NCBI GenBank assembly: GCA_030594665.1
Contig: JAUVET010000027.1
Location: 1-10,792 of the forward strand
Reading direction: 5' to 3'
DNA: 10,792 bases
Source: Methanosarcinaceae archaeon
GTDB lineage: Archaea > Halobacteriota > Methanosarcinia > Methanosarcinales > Methanosarcinaceae
Shown one piece after another: positions 1 to 6,379 of this stretch; the stretch's first letter is position 1, and every line of letters begins with the position of its first letter. The notes under the pieces are model-generated. The model saw only the letters and a list, made by a program, of their open reading frames with translations, had not been told where the DNA came from and made no database searches. A program made the position numbers and the translations under genes.

Positions 1-585
1 CCGGGAGCTATGGGAATAGGGGTCGTGTTGATGGATGATAACAAAATTATCAAGGAAATATCAAAGAAATTAAATGGTGTTGGCACCAATAATGAAGCTG
101 AATATTCCGCACTCATAGAAGGTTTGAAACAGGCAATTGAACTTGGCTGGGAAGATGTTTGCATTCAGGGAGATAGTAAGCTGGTAATTAATCAAACAAA
201 AGGCATGTGGAAGATAAACAAACCACATCTGCGAGTTTTAAATGACATAGTAAAAGAGTTGCTAAACAATTTCAATTCAGTGGAAATGAAATGGATTGGG
301 AGGGAGCAAAATTCAAGGGCCGATGCTGCTGCATCCATGGCTTTGGGATTTAAAGAAGATCCATATCATCAAATGATTAAAAAAGATAAAACGGATCATG
401 GGTCGTTATGTCCAAGATGTGGGAAAGAATGTAAATTTGAGCTGCAAACATTCAAAAATGGAGATCAGCACCTGAAACAAAAGTGTCCAACCCATGGATT
501 TATCAGATATGCACCTAAACTACCTGAATACCTGGAGAAAGTAACTGAAGATAAACATGTACAAAAATCGATGCTGGATTTCTGA
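1..585 (+). CDS. rnhA: Ribonuclease HI family protein with C-terminal zinc ribbon (5' partial, cut by window edge)
   Basis: Predicted RNase HI, which cleaves the RNA strand of RNA-DNA hybrids (R-loops, RNA primers) using two metal ions. The frame is open from base 1 and reads Pro-Gly-Ala before the Met at 10. That matches the NPGPAG-type segment after the first strand of archaeal RNase HI, so the true start and the first catalytic Asp lie upstream, outside the window. Counting from Met10, TNNEAE gives the catalytic Glu31, GDSKLV gives Asp55 and NSRADAA gives Asp105, the expected E/D/D set. After about residue 130 a second module has C134-x2-C137, then C159 and H162 in a CPTHGFIRYAP segment, a likely zinc ribbon. 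Classical RNase HI ends near residue 150, so this is an extension. It may help hold nucleic acid, which is inference. The stop is TGA at 583-585. The downstream rpa operon has its own promoter. Family assignment is firm; the tail's role is unknown. Confidence 0.88.
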   Translation, partial: PGAMGIGVVLMDDNKIIKEISKKLNGVGTNNEAEYSALIEGLKQAIELGWEDVCIQGDSKLVINQTKGMWKINKPHLRVLNDIVKELLNNFNSVEMKWIGREQNSRADAAASMALGFKEDPYHQMIKKDKTDHGSLCPRCGKECKFELQTFKNGDQHLKQKCPTHGFIRYAPKLPEYLEKVTEDKHVQKSMLDF

Positions 586-587
586 TC

Positions 588-611
588 AACTGTAAAATGA
601 ACTGTAAAATG
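588..611. repeat. Tandem 12-bp direct repeat (two copies)
   Basis: AACTGTAAAATG occurs at 588-599 and again at 600-611, directly after the RNase H stop codon. The copies are identical and adjacent, consistent with a slippage duplication. No promoter or terminator role is apparent. Confidence 0.85.
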
Positions 612-684
612 AAAGTAATTAGAGAGATTTCAAAAATCATTATGATATCTGAGCATATAATACTTTCACCCCGCTTGGCTCAAG

Positions 685-692
685 TATATATA
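685..692 (+). promoter_or_regulatory. TATA box of the rpa operon
   Basis: TATATATA at 685-692 lies in AT-rich DNA about 66 nt before the rpa ATG. With the usual archaeal spacing of about 25-27 nt, transcription would start near 713-716, giving a leader of about 40 nt. The assignment rests on motif and position only. Confidence 0.6.
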
Positions 693-714
693 CAAATAGT
701 GCGTATTGATGTTT

Positions 715-750
715 GCCTCTCAAACAAAAACAAACAAGAGGCTTGAGGAA
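715..750 (+). promoter_or_regulatory. rpa leader: 5'-end hairpin plus Shine-Dalgarno site
   Basis: GCCTCT (715-720) and AGAGGC (737-742) form a perfect 6-bp inverted repeat with a 16-nt loop, starting at the predicted transcript 5' end. The Shine-Dalgarno GAGG at 745-748 sits 6 nt before the ATG at 755 and decides that start over the in-frame TTG at 713. A second pairing, CTCAA (719-723) with TTGAG (743-747), would cover part of the Shine-Dalgarno site and cannot form together with the first. Regulation by these structures is inference. Confidence 0.45.
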
Positions 751-754
751 TAAT

Positions 755-2335
755 ATGAAAGAAACAGCTAAACAGATCAAAAACAAGTTCATGGAACTTG
801 ATGTAGAGATCCCTATTGGGGATATTGAAGAAAGATTGGATAAACTTATTACGAAGTTCAGGGTCCCGATGGACGAAGCGCGCAGAAGCGTTATCAACTA
901 CTTTTTAAAAGAACATAATATTGCCAAAAGTGATTACTTTGCAGGACAGAGCGAACCGCCGCAGGGAGAATCACCGCAAGTGAACACAGCTGATATTTCA
1001 GAGGCTGACAAGTGGGTCAGTCTTAAAGGTAAGATCGTCCAGCTCTGGGATAACAATCATGAATCGATCTCACAGGTCGGGTTGATCGGTGATGAGACCG
1101 GTACGATCAAATTTACGAACTGGCAAAGTGCGGAGCTTCCCAATGTGGAAGAAGGAAAATGCTACCTGTTCAGGAACGTGATATCAAAGGAATGGAACGG
1201 CAGGATCAATATTGATCTCAACAAGAACAGTTCAATAGAAGAGCTTGATGAGGACATGGATATAGATGTCCCGGGTCCGTCCACCGAATCACCACAGGTT
1301 AACGCAGTCGATATTTCCGAGGCTAACAGGTGGGTCAGTCTAAGAGGTAAGATCGTCCAGCTCTGGGATAACGAGCATGAATTGATCTCACAGGTCGGGT
1401 TGATCGGTGATGAAACCGGTACGATCAAATTCACGAACTGGCAAAGTGCGGAGCTTCCCAATGTGGAAGAAGGAAAATGCTATCTATTCAGTAATGTCAT
1501 TTCAAATGAATGGGACGGTAAAATCAATATTAATCTCAACAAGAACAGCTCAATAGAAGAGCTTGATGAGGACATGGACATAGATGTCCCGGGTCCGTCT
1601 ACCGAATCACCACAGGTGAACGCAGCTGACATTTCAGAAGCTGATAAGTGGATTAGTCTCAGGGGTAAGATCGTCCAGCTCTGGGATAATGATCATGAAT
1701 CGATCTCACAGGTCGGGTTGATCGGTGATGAGACCGGTACGATCAAATTCACGAACTGGCAAAATGCAGAGCTTCCCGATGTGGAAGAAGGAAAATGTTA
1801 CCTGTTCAGTAATGCAATTTCAAGTGAATGGAACGGTCGGATCAACATTAATCTCAACAAAAACAGCTCAATTGAAGAGATCGATGAGGATATAGAGGTC
1901 GGAACATCATCTGTTACCTTTACCGGAGCATTGGTCGATATCCAATCCGGATCAGGGCTTATAAAACGCTGTCCCGAATGCAACCGGTCACTGACAAAAG
2001 GAGCATGCACTGAACACGGTAAGGTCGAAGGTTTGTATGATCTTCGCATCAAGGCAATTATGGACGATGGCATTGTAACACAGGAAGCTCTTCTAAACCG
2101 TGAATTTACGGAGCAGATTGGTGAAATCACACTTGACGATGCAATTGCTATGGCTGCTGATGCTCTTGACCAGGCAGTTGTTTTGGATATGATCAAGAAA
2201 AAATTAGTTGGGAAGTATTATACTGTCACCGGACCAAAGTTAGACCGGTATATACTGGTGGATTCAATTGTTCAGGAATCACAATTGGATAGCACATTAT
2301 TTGACAATCTACTCGCAGAAGTGGAGGTGGCATAA
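755..2335 (+). CDS. rpa: Replication protein A, three tandem OB folds plus zinc-finger OB fold
   Basis: Single-stranded-DNA-binding protein for replication, recombination and repair. The chosen ATG at 755 (526 aa) is backed by a good Shine-Dalgarno site at 745-748; an in-frame TTG at 713 would add 14 unlikely residues. Residues 1 to about 68 form a helical N-terminal domain. Three near-identical 106-residue units follow (about 72-177, 178-283 and 284-383). Each holds an OB fold with VSLRGKIVQLWD-type and GLIGDETGTIKFTNW segments and ends in an acidic linker. The C-terminal part (about 390-526) looks like a further OB fold with an inserted zinc finger, C406-x2-C409-x8-C418-x2-H421, as in the DBD-C type domain of euryarchaeal and eukaryotic RPA. 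Multi-OB RPAs with zinc fingers are known from Methanosarcina and haloarchaea. The stop TAA (2333-2335) abuts the ATG of the RPA-associated gene, so the two are cotranscribed. Which RPA paralogue this is cannot be settled here. Confidence 0.93.
   Translation: MKETAKQIKNKFMELDVEIPIGDIEERLDKLITKFRVPMDEARRSVINYFLKEHNIAKSDYFAGQSEPPQGESPQVNTADISEADKWVSLKGKIVQLWDNNHESISQVGLIGDETGTIKFTNWQSAELPNVEEGKCYLFRNVISKEWNGRINIDLNKNSSIEELDEDMDIDVPGPSTESPQVNAVDISEANRWVSLRGKIVQLWDNEHELISQVGLIGDETGTIKFTNWQSAELPNVEEGKCYLFSNVISNEWDGKININLNKNSSIEELDEDMDIDVPGPSTESPQVNAADISEADKWISLRGKIVQLWDNDHESISQVGLIGDETGTIKFTNWQNAELPDVEEGKCYLFSNAISSEWNGRININLNKNSSIEEIDEDIEVGTSSVTFTGALVDIQSGSGLIKRCPECNRSLTKGACTEHGKVEGLYDLRIKAIMDDGIVTQEALLNREFTEQIGEITLDDAIAMAADALDQAVVLDMIKKKLVGKYYTVTGPKLDRYILVDSIVQESQLDSTLFDNLLAEVEVA
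968..1903 (+). repeat. Three tandem 318-bp in-frame repeats inside rpa
   Basis: Units start with GAATCACC at 968, 1286 and 1604, an exact 318-bp (106-codon) period; the third ends near 1903. Similarity is at the DNA level: long stretches such as 1059-1162 and 1377-1480 differ at only a few bases. This indicates recent duplication or continuing gene conversion. Confidence 0.93.
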
Positions 2336-2902
2336 ATGGCAGGCTATATCAGGGAAGTAGCAAAAAGGATCTTTGCCCAGGAGTTCAGGGAATCAAACCT
2401 GACATTCAAGGATGGGGATGACCAGTATGCTCCGCAGTATCTGCTCACTCCGACAGGTGCGAAAGTGAACCGCATGTTTATTGTTGGGACACTTACCGAA
2501 AAAGAAGACGTCGGAACGGATTCCGAATACTGGCGTGGACGGGTCTCCGACCCTACAGGCTCATTTCTGGTGTATGCCGGACAGTACCAGCCGGAAGCCG
2601 CACAGGTACTTGTAGAATGTGAGACGCCCGCATTTGTGGCAATCGTTGGAAAGCAAAGCACGTACACAACAGGGGATGGAGATATCCTGACATCCATACG
2701 CCCTGAATCGATACAGGTCGTTGATGGCGATACTCGCGATATGTGGGTATTGGATACGGCAAAGCAGACACTGGATCGTCTCAACTTGCTCAAAGATGGT
2801 GACCCGGATGCTGCAAAAGCTCTTGAGCACTACGATACCGATGCTGACCACTACCGTGCGATGGTAAAACAGGCTCTGGAATCACTTAAGGAATACCAAT
2901 GA
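2336..2902 (+). CDS. rpap: RPA-associated protein (RPA32-like OB-fold partner)
   Basis: A 188-residue protein of the archaeal RPA-associated family (COG3390 type), recognised from its N-terminal segment (GYIREVAKRIFAQEF), the following YLLTPTGAKVNR segment and the OB-fold core around residues 45-90 (RVSDPTGSFLVYAGQYQP). Members are encoded immediately downstream of rpa in Euryarchaeota and act as the partner subunit; genetic work in Haloferax pairs each RpaP with its own RPA. Here the ATG follows the rpa stop without any gap, and GGAGGTG at 2323-2329, inside the rpa 3' end, is its ribosome binding site. This arrangement predicts translational coupling. The C-terminal 60 residues are helical and acidic. 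The stop TGA at 2900-2902 is followed by a strong terminator, so the operon is just these two genes. Confidence 0.9.
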   Translation: MAGYIREVAKRIFAQEFRESNLTFKDGDDQYAPQYLLTPTGAKVNRMFIVGTLTEKEDVGTDSEYWRGRVSDPTGSFLVYAGQYQPEAAQVLVECETPAFVAIVGKQSTYTTGDGDILTSIRPESIQVVDGDTRDMWVLDTAKQTLDRLNLLKDGDPDAAKALEHYDTDADHYRAMVKQALESLKEYQ

Positions 2903-2932
2903 GATAAGTTGACAAAACATCTATTTGACGTT

Positions 2933-2962
2933 ACTGTGCCATAACAGGCACAGTCTTTTTTT
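2933..2962 (+). terminator. Hairpin plus T-run terminator of the rpa operon
   Basis: ACTGTGCC (2933-2940) pairs perfectly with GGCACAGT (2947-2954) across a 6-nt loop, followed by C and seven T residues (2956-2962). It lies 30 nt after the RPA-associated gene's stop. Archaeal termination depends mostly on the T-tract, so the hairpin may instead protect the 3' end. Confidence 0.8.
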
Positions 2963-3013
2963 ATAGTATATAATTTATGACTTCTCCTTTCGTTTTCCCA
3001 TGTGGAGAAGATG

Positions 3014-3023
3014 AGTATATAAA
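3014..3023 (+). promoter_or_regulatory. TATA box of the small gene at 3109
   Basis: AGTATATAAA is a good archaeal TATA box, about 90 nt before the ATG. The predicted start of transcription is near 3044-3048, leaving a leader of about 60 nt with no obvious riboswitch structure. Confidence 0.55.
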
Positions 3024-3108
3024 GTCCAAACATTCGGGACTAGACATCTCGTAGTTCTGACCACAAACGTGATAAACAAAAGCAACATTTTATTCATAGG
3101 TGATTAAT

Positions 3109-3330
3109 ATGAAAACGTATCTTTTAATTTGGTTTAACAGTGATGGTTCCAATCCGTCAGAAGTAAATCAAAGGCTCATGTCATTGGGATTTAATCCAAT
3201 GCACGGTTCCCATGACTATGTCTATAACTGGGATAACAATGTAGATATGGATGAGATCCTCCACTTTGGTGACAAGGTACAACTAAGCCTTCAAGGCAGT
3301 GGAGTAATGTTCAAGATCGAAACGGTCTAA
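3109..3330 (+). CDS. Small protein of unknown function (73 aa)
   Basis: I do not recognise this family. The ATG at 3109 is chosen over an in-frame GTG at 3100 because AGGTGA (3098-3103) is a good Shine-Dalgarno site 5 nt before it. The 73-residue product has no signal peptide, membrane segment or cysteine pair. It alternates strand, helix, strand, helix, strand (KTYLLIWFN; SEVNQRLMSLGF; HDYVYNW; MDEILHFGDKVQ; GVMFKIETV). This suggests a small ferredoxin-like (ACT or RAM-like) alpha/beta fold, which is inference from pattern only. It has its own TATA box and a plausible leader, so it is probably a real, separately transcribed gene. It converges with the phosphoesterase gene, with 9 nt between their ends. 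Confidence 0.75.
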   Translation: MKTYLLIWFNSDGSNPSEVNQRLMSLGFNPMHGSHDYVYNWDNNVDMDEILHFGDKVQLSLQGSGVMFKIETV

Positions 3331-3339
3331 ACAAAAATT

Positions 3340-3873
3340 TCATTTGTCATTCTTTCCGAGATTACGTGAGAATGCAACATAATCACAGCATTTTCCTTCG
3401 ATCTCAATGATCTTTCCGGAAACCGAACCGTTCTCAATCATTAATTCTATTACTGTCGGATCTGCCATTCTGGGTGATGTCGGAGAGCCAGGACACACAA
3501 GCATAACATCATTTTTCTCAATAAGCGGTCTGTGTATGTGCCCGAAAATAAGAACATCCACCCCCATCTCAAGAGCAAGGTAGCGCACAGCAGTAGTGTT
3601 TGTGATGGACAAACCACCTTCATGTACAACACCGATCTTCACACCATCCACTTCGAACTTGATCTGCTCTGGCAACAGGTTCTTAAGTTTTGCTTCATCG
3701 GAATTTCCAAAAACAGCTTTTAATTTTCCTGTGGATGCAAAAGCCTTATAGCATTCAAGAGATGTGAAATCACCGGCATGAACAATGATATCACACTCAT
3801 CAATAATATCAAGGATATTATTGGGAATTTGGTTATCATGCAAATGTGTGTCAGAAATTGCTATTATTTTCAT
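3340..3873 (-). CDS. YfcE/MJ0936-type metallophosphoesterase
   Basis: Predicted calcineurin-like phosphodiesterase of the small YfcE/MJ0936 family, which hydrolyses phosphodiester bonds with two divalent metal ions; physiological substrates are mostly unknown. All metal-binding motifs are present in the 177-residue product: D8-T-H10, H32-A-G-D35, G56-N57-S58-D59 (GNxD), H84-E-G-G and G111-H112-I-H114, followed by the CPGSPTSPR segment typical of the family. The start is ATG at 3873, 3 nt after the stop of the upstream regulator; no strong Shine-Dalgarno is seen, so translation may be coupled. It is the last gene of a three-gene minus-strand operon with two winged-helix regulators. That context hints at a signalling or stress role, but does not prove it. 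Family is firm, substrate unknown. Confidence 0.92.
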   Translation of the reverse strand: MKIIAISDTHLHDNQIPNNILDIIDECDIIVHAGDFTSLECYKAFASTGKLKAVFGNSDEAKLKNLLPEQIKFEVDGVKIGVVHEGGLSITNTTAVRYLALEMGVDVLIFGHIHRPLIEKNDVMLVCPGSPTSPRMADPTVIELMIENGSVSGKIIEIEGKCCDYVAFSRNLGKNDK

Positions 3874-3876
3874 TTT

Positions 3877-4668
3877 TCATAATTGAATACTAAGGTCAAC
3901 CAATTCATACTCCAGGTCATCGTTCTCCAATCGGCTAAGAAGTGAAGGCACTTCTTCATCGATCGATACAACAAGTGATGACAGGCCATGGAATGCGGCT
4001 TCGATAACAGATTCCTTTGCACCGAACATAACATTTGGTGATATTCCGATACGTTTCATTGCGATAACCGATTCAGCCCCTATCACAGCGATATATGATT
4101 TTGATTTTGCAAGTGTTCTCAAGCGGTCAAGGTCAACATTCTTTGATCCACCACGTTCAATTCTTGGGATCTTGCAAACCGTAATGCTTGCGTTTTCAAG
4201 ATCAATGAGACCATGCAGGTTCGTAACTCCAACATCTTCGCCACCTTTCACATCATCGATCGTGACTCCTGTGGCATTCGTAACATCCCTGCTACTTACA
4301 TATAAAAGTCCGTCACGCATTTTGAGATATACCATATCTCCTTTTTGCAGATCATCATCTGCTATTGCAGTCCAGGTTGACACATGGCTTATGATATCTT
4401 CTATAACAAAACGCGCATATTTTTTCATTTCAGCCGCATTTTTGAGCACCCACTCGACTCCCATCTTTGTAATTCGATAACGTGCTCTCCCTTCTGGATT
4501 GATGAAACCTTCGGCTGCAAGTTCTTTTATATACTCAGATACAGCTTGTGGCGTCACCCCTATCTTATCGGCAATTTCTTTTTGCTTAACGATTGGTTGG
4601 TTTGCAGCAACTTCTGTTAAAATCTGAAATTTTGTGATCCCGCTTTTGGTATGCAGGATCTCGATCAT
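3877..4668 (-). CDS. Winged helix-turn-helix transcriptional regulator with large C-terminal archaeal domain
   Basis: A 263-residue predicted DNA-binding regulator. Residues about 13-72 form a MarR-like winged helix: KFQILTEVAANQ, the turn-recognition stretch QKEIADKIGVTPQAVSEYIKEL and the wing GRARYRITKMG. The remaining 190 residues form an archaea-typical domain, beginning with a strand-rich part (GDMVYLKMRDGLLYVSS, then a GVTNLHGLIDL stretch). A Rossmann-like part follows (DRLRTLAKSKSYIAVIGAESVIAMKR, then a segment with FGAKESVIEAAFHGL). This could bind a ligand, but none can be named. The ATG at 4668 overlaps the upstream regulator's stop (ATGA), and GAGGAT at 4674-4679 serves as ribosome binding site. 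It belongs to a widespread euryarchaeal family of uncharacterised predicted regulators. Confidence 0.83.
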   Translation of the reverse strand: MIEILHTKSGITKFQILTEVAANQPIVKQKEIADKIGVTPQAVSEYIKELAAEGFINPEGRARYRITKMGVEWVLKNAAEMKKYARFVIEDIISHVSTWTAIADDDLQKGDMVYLKMRDGLLYVSSRDVTNATGVTIDDVKGGEDVGVTNLHGLIDLENASITVCKIPRIERGGSKNVDLDRLRTLAKSKSYIAVIGAESVIAMKRIGISPNVMFGAKESVIEAAFHGLSSLVVSIDEEVPSLLSRLENDDLEYELVDLSIQL

Positions 4669-5174
4669 TTGACATCCTCATTCATTTTGACCCTTTGCCC
4701 CATAACTATCAATTTATTAGAACGACGCGCTAATGAACGTATGTACAAAGGTGATTGATTCAATGCACGTACCAGACTACTCATTGATTGATTTCCTTCA
4801 GAAACAAGTGTTTCAAGTTGTTCGATGGATTCCCCGAATTCTTCATAAGGCTTGAATGCCAGCATTACGATATCGCTCATATCTTCAAAAGAACATTGGA
4901 AATTGGTCTGCACTTTGGAATATGAAGTATGATATTCCATTGCAGGGGTTTTGCCGGGCTCAGGCATACGCCATTGACTTTCGATCAATCCACCTGTCTT
5001 CAAAATACGGATGCTTTTCGAAACATCGCTACCCATAAATTCTTCTAGATCTTCCTCTGTCATCCACTTTTTTGAAAGTGCATCAAACACATTTTTGTGT
5101 GTCCGCGATCCAAAAATTCGGAGAAAAGGAACCAGTTCCGAAGGATCGTTAATAATTCGTGTTCGTTTGCCCAT
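4665..5174 (-). CDS. ArsR-like winged-helix transcriptional regulator
   Basis: A 169-residue predicted DNA-binding protein and first gene of the minus-strand operon. Residues about 12-85 read as a winged helix: LVPFLRIFGSRTHKNVFDAL, helix MTEEDLEEFMG, recognition helix SDVSKSIRILKTGGLIESQW and a wing at PEPGKTPAMEYHTSYSKV. The latter half (about 95-160) is helical and acidic and could mediate dimerisation. No metal-binding cysteine cluster of classical ArsR sensors is present; there is a single Cys, at about residue 94. The start ATG at 5174 has GAGGT at 5181-5185 as ribosome binding site. The TATA-like element at 5195-5204 would start transcription almost at this codon, so the true promoter may lie further upstream. 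It shares an ATGA overlap with the next regulator, so the two are probably co-produced. Family assignment is by pattern. Confidence 0.8.
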   Translation of the reverse strand: MGKRTRIINDPSELVPFLRIFGSRTHKNVFDALSKKWMTEEDLEEFMGSDVSKSIRILKTGGLIESQWRMPEPGKTPAMEYHTSYSKVQTNFQCSFEDMSDIVMLAFKPYEEFGESIEQLETLVSEGNQSMSSLVRALNQSPLYIRSLARRSNKLIVMGQRVKMNEDVK

Positions 5175-5194
5175 TTATTGACCTCATTATAGTC

Positions 5195-5204
5195 TTATAT
5201 ATAG
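5195..5204 (-). promoter_or_regulatory. TATA-like element of the regulator/phosphoesterase operon
   Basis: On the minus strand, TATATATAAG lies about 21-30 nt before the ATG at 5174. Usual spacing puts the transcript start at or next to the ATG, although a Shine-Dalgarno site (5181-5185) is also present. A second candidate, GTATATAATT around 5231-5240, would give a leader of about 35 nt but overlaps the end of the DHS gene. Confidence 0.45.
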
Positions 5205-5232
5205 TACTTAAAGTTAATAAAGATGATGTGAA

Positions 5233-6357
5233 TTATATACCTGGCTTTATGATTTTGAGATTATTGTCGTCATTCCAGTCAAAAACAGGATATGAACGGT
5301 TAGAATCCCTTGTCTTCTCATTCAACGCATGGGAAACAATAGGCAACGCTATCGTAGCATCAACAAAAACCTGTACTTTTTTCGCCTGCGGTGCGATCTT
5401 GCCCCAGGATACTCCTTCATCGAACGTACAACCCGAAAGCCCGCCCCAGTGCGGCACATCGGTTGTGTATTGTATCGCGTAATCATGTCCTCCAACATCA
5501 GTTCCCATGATCGATGCGATCACTTCGGTCTGTTGTATGAAGTTTTTTGGCACTCCTCCGCCTACATATACAACACCGGTTTTCTGTGACCTCTCAACGA
5601 TCTGTGTAATTTCATCAACATCTTTGATCTGGTCAATATTTACAGTGCAACCGTTTCTTCTTGCAATCGCAAGTCCTATCCCGATCGAACTGTCACACAG
5701 CGCAGGGATGAATATTGGTACGCCATGCTTGTATGCACTTACAATGATAGAATCAGAGTCAGAATCTGGACCAGAGTCAGAACCAGAACCAGAATCTGGA
5801 CCAGAGTCAGAACCAGAGTCAGAACCGGAACCAGAGTCATCTTTCTCACCGAGTCTTGCAATCTCCTTACCAAGTATGTACATAAATTCCCTTGATGAAT
5901 ATGACCTGTTTTCAAGCGTTTTTGCAAAATCGGCGATAAGGAGGTCAACACTCCTGAATTCTTCCTCAATAGCAAACACGTCGTATATCCTGTCCACACC
6001 GTGTTCGTACAGTTTTTCATCGTCTGCCAAATGTGAACCTACATAGTGGTTCATGCCGAGCGCCTCGTGGCAATCATGGAATATGTTTGCACCTGTGCTC
6101 ACAAGACAATCGATCATCCTGTTCCGTATCATGTGGGAAATGATCTTTCGCATACCTGCCGGTACCATTGCGCCGGTCAGTCCCATCAGGATGGTGATAT
6201 TATCCTCTTTCAACATATTGTGCCATGCCTGCACGGATTCAGCCAGTTTCCTGCCCTGAAATCCGGTAGTTAGCATTGCATCCATAAGTTCACTTATGGA
6301 ACGATCCCTTACATCAACAGGATTAGTTGGATTATTGGTAAATGGATTGTGTTTCAT
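5233..6357 (-). CDS. dys: Deoxyhypusine synthase family protein with internal Ser-Asp repeat insertion
   Basis: Deoxyhypusine synthase transfers an aminobutyl (or related) group to a lysine of archaeal/eukaryotic IF5A in an NAD-dependent reaction. The start is ATG at 6357 (374 aa); the frame is open upstream but those residues overlap pdaD and lack family similarity. Family segments are clear: GLTGAMVPAGMRKIISHMIR (59-78), STGANIFHD (87-95), SAYKHGVPIFIPALCDSS (207-224), VGGGVPKNFIQQTE (265-278), and DEGVSWGKI with the likely catalytic Lys320 (human Lys329). Residues 173-203 are made only of D, S, G and P, an insertion not expected in DHS, placed just before the SAYKHGVPIF strand. Without it the length (about 343) is normal. 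It lies 22 nt after pdaD. A DHS-derived homospermidine synthase or a second DHS paralogue is a real alternative, since the TTDVPHWGGLSG segment also occurs in DHS-like proteins. Confidence 0.9.
   Translation of the reverse strand: MKHNPFTNNPTNPVDVRDRSISELMDAMLTTGFQGRKLAESVQAWHNMLKEDNITILMGLTGAMVPAGMRKIISHMIRNRMIDCLVSTGANIFHDCHEALGMNHYVGSHLADDEKLYEHGVDRIYDVFAIEEEFRSVDLLIADFAKTLENRSYSSREFMYILGKEIARLGEKDDSGSGSDSGSDSGPDSGSGSDSGPDSDSDSIIVSAYKHGVPIFIPALCDSSIGIGLAIARRNGCTVNIDQIKDVDEITQIVERSQKTGVVYVGGGVPKNFIQQTEVIASIMGTDVGGHDYAIQYTTDVPHWGGLSGCTFDEGVSWGKIAPQAKKVQVFVDATIALPIVSHALNEKTRDSNRSYPVFDWNDDNNLKIIKPGI
5749..5841 (-). repeat. In-frame minisatellite encoding a Ser-Asp tract in the DHS gene
   Basis: Two 30-bp units at 5761-5790 and 5791-5820 differ at only one or two bases near their ends. 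A partial third follows at 5821-5838, and flanking copies of a 6-bp subunit (TCAGAA/CCAGAG variants) lie on the 5751-5760 side. All units are multiples of 3, so expansion or contraction keeps the reading frame. It encodes residues 173-203 (D, S, G and P only). Confidence 0.92.
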
Positions 6358-6379
6358 ATAAGTTCCATAAAACAGTGAA

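Noticed and set aside
713..754. TTG at 713 as start of rpa
   Set aside because: It would add 14 residues encoded by the leader hairpin and lies at or before the predicted transcript start; the ATG at 755 has a proper Shine-Dalgarno site.
2851..3033. Minus-strand open frame of 60 aa
   Set aside because: It spans the rpa terminator and the opposite promoter, with no ribosome binding site and no sensible protein pattern.
3058..3063. TGACCA here and at 8107-8112 as members of a shared operator family with 7112 and 7141
   Set aside because: A 6-mer in AT-rich intergenic DNA is expected by chance; only the paired 7-mers around the TATA box at 7131 are kept as a weak observation.
5507..6046. Plus-strand open frame of 179 aa with a Glu-Ser-Pro repeat
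   Set aside because: It is the antisense shadow of the DHS Ser-Asp minisatellite; there is no promoter or ribosome binding site, and the sense frame carries a recognised enzyme.
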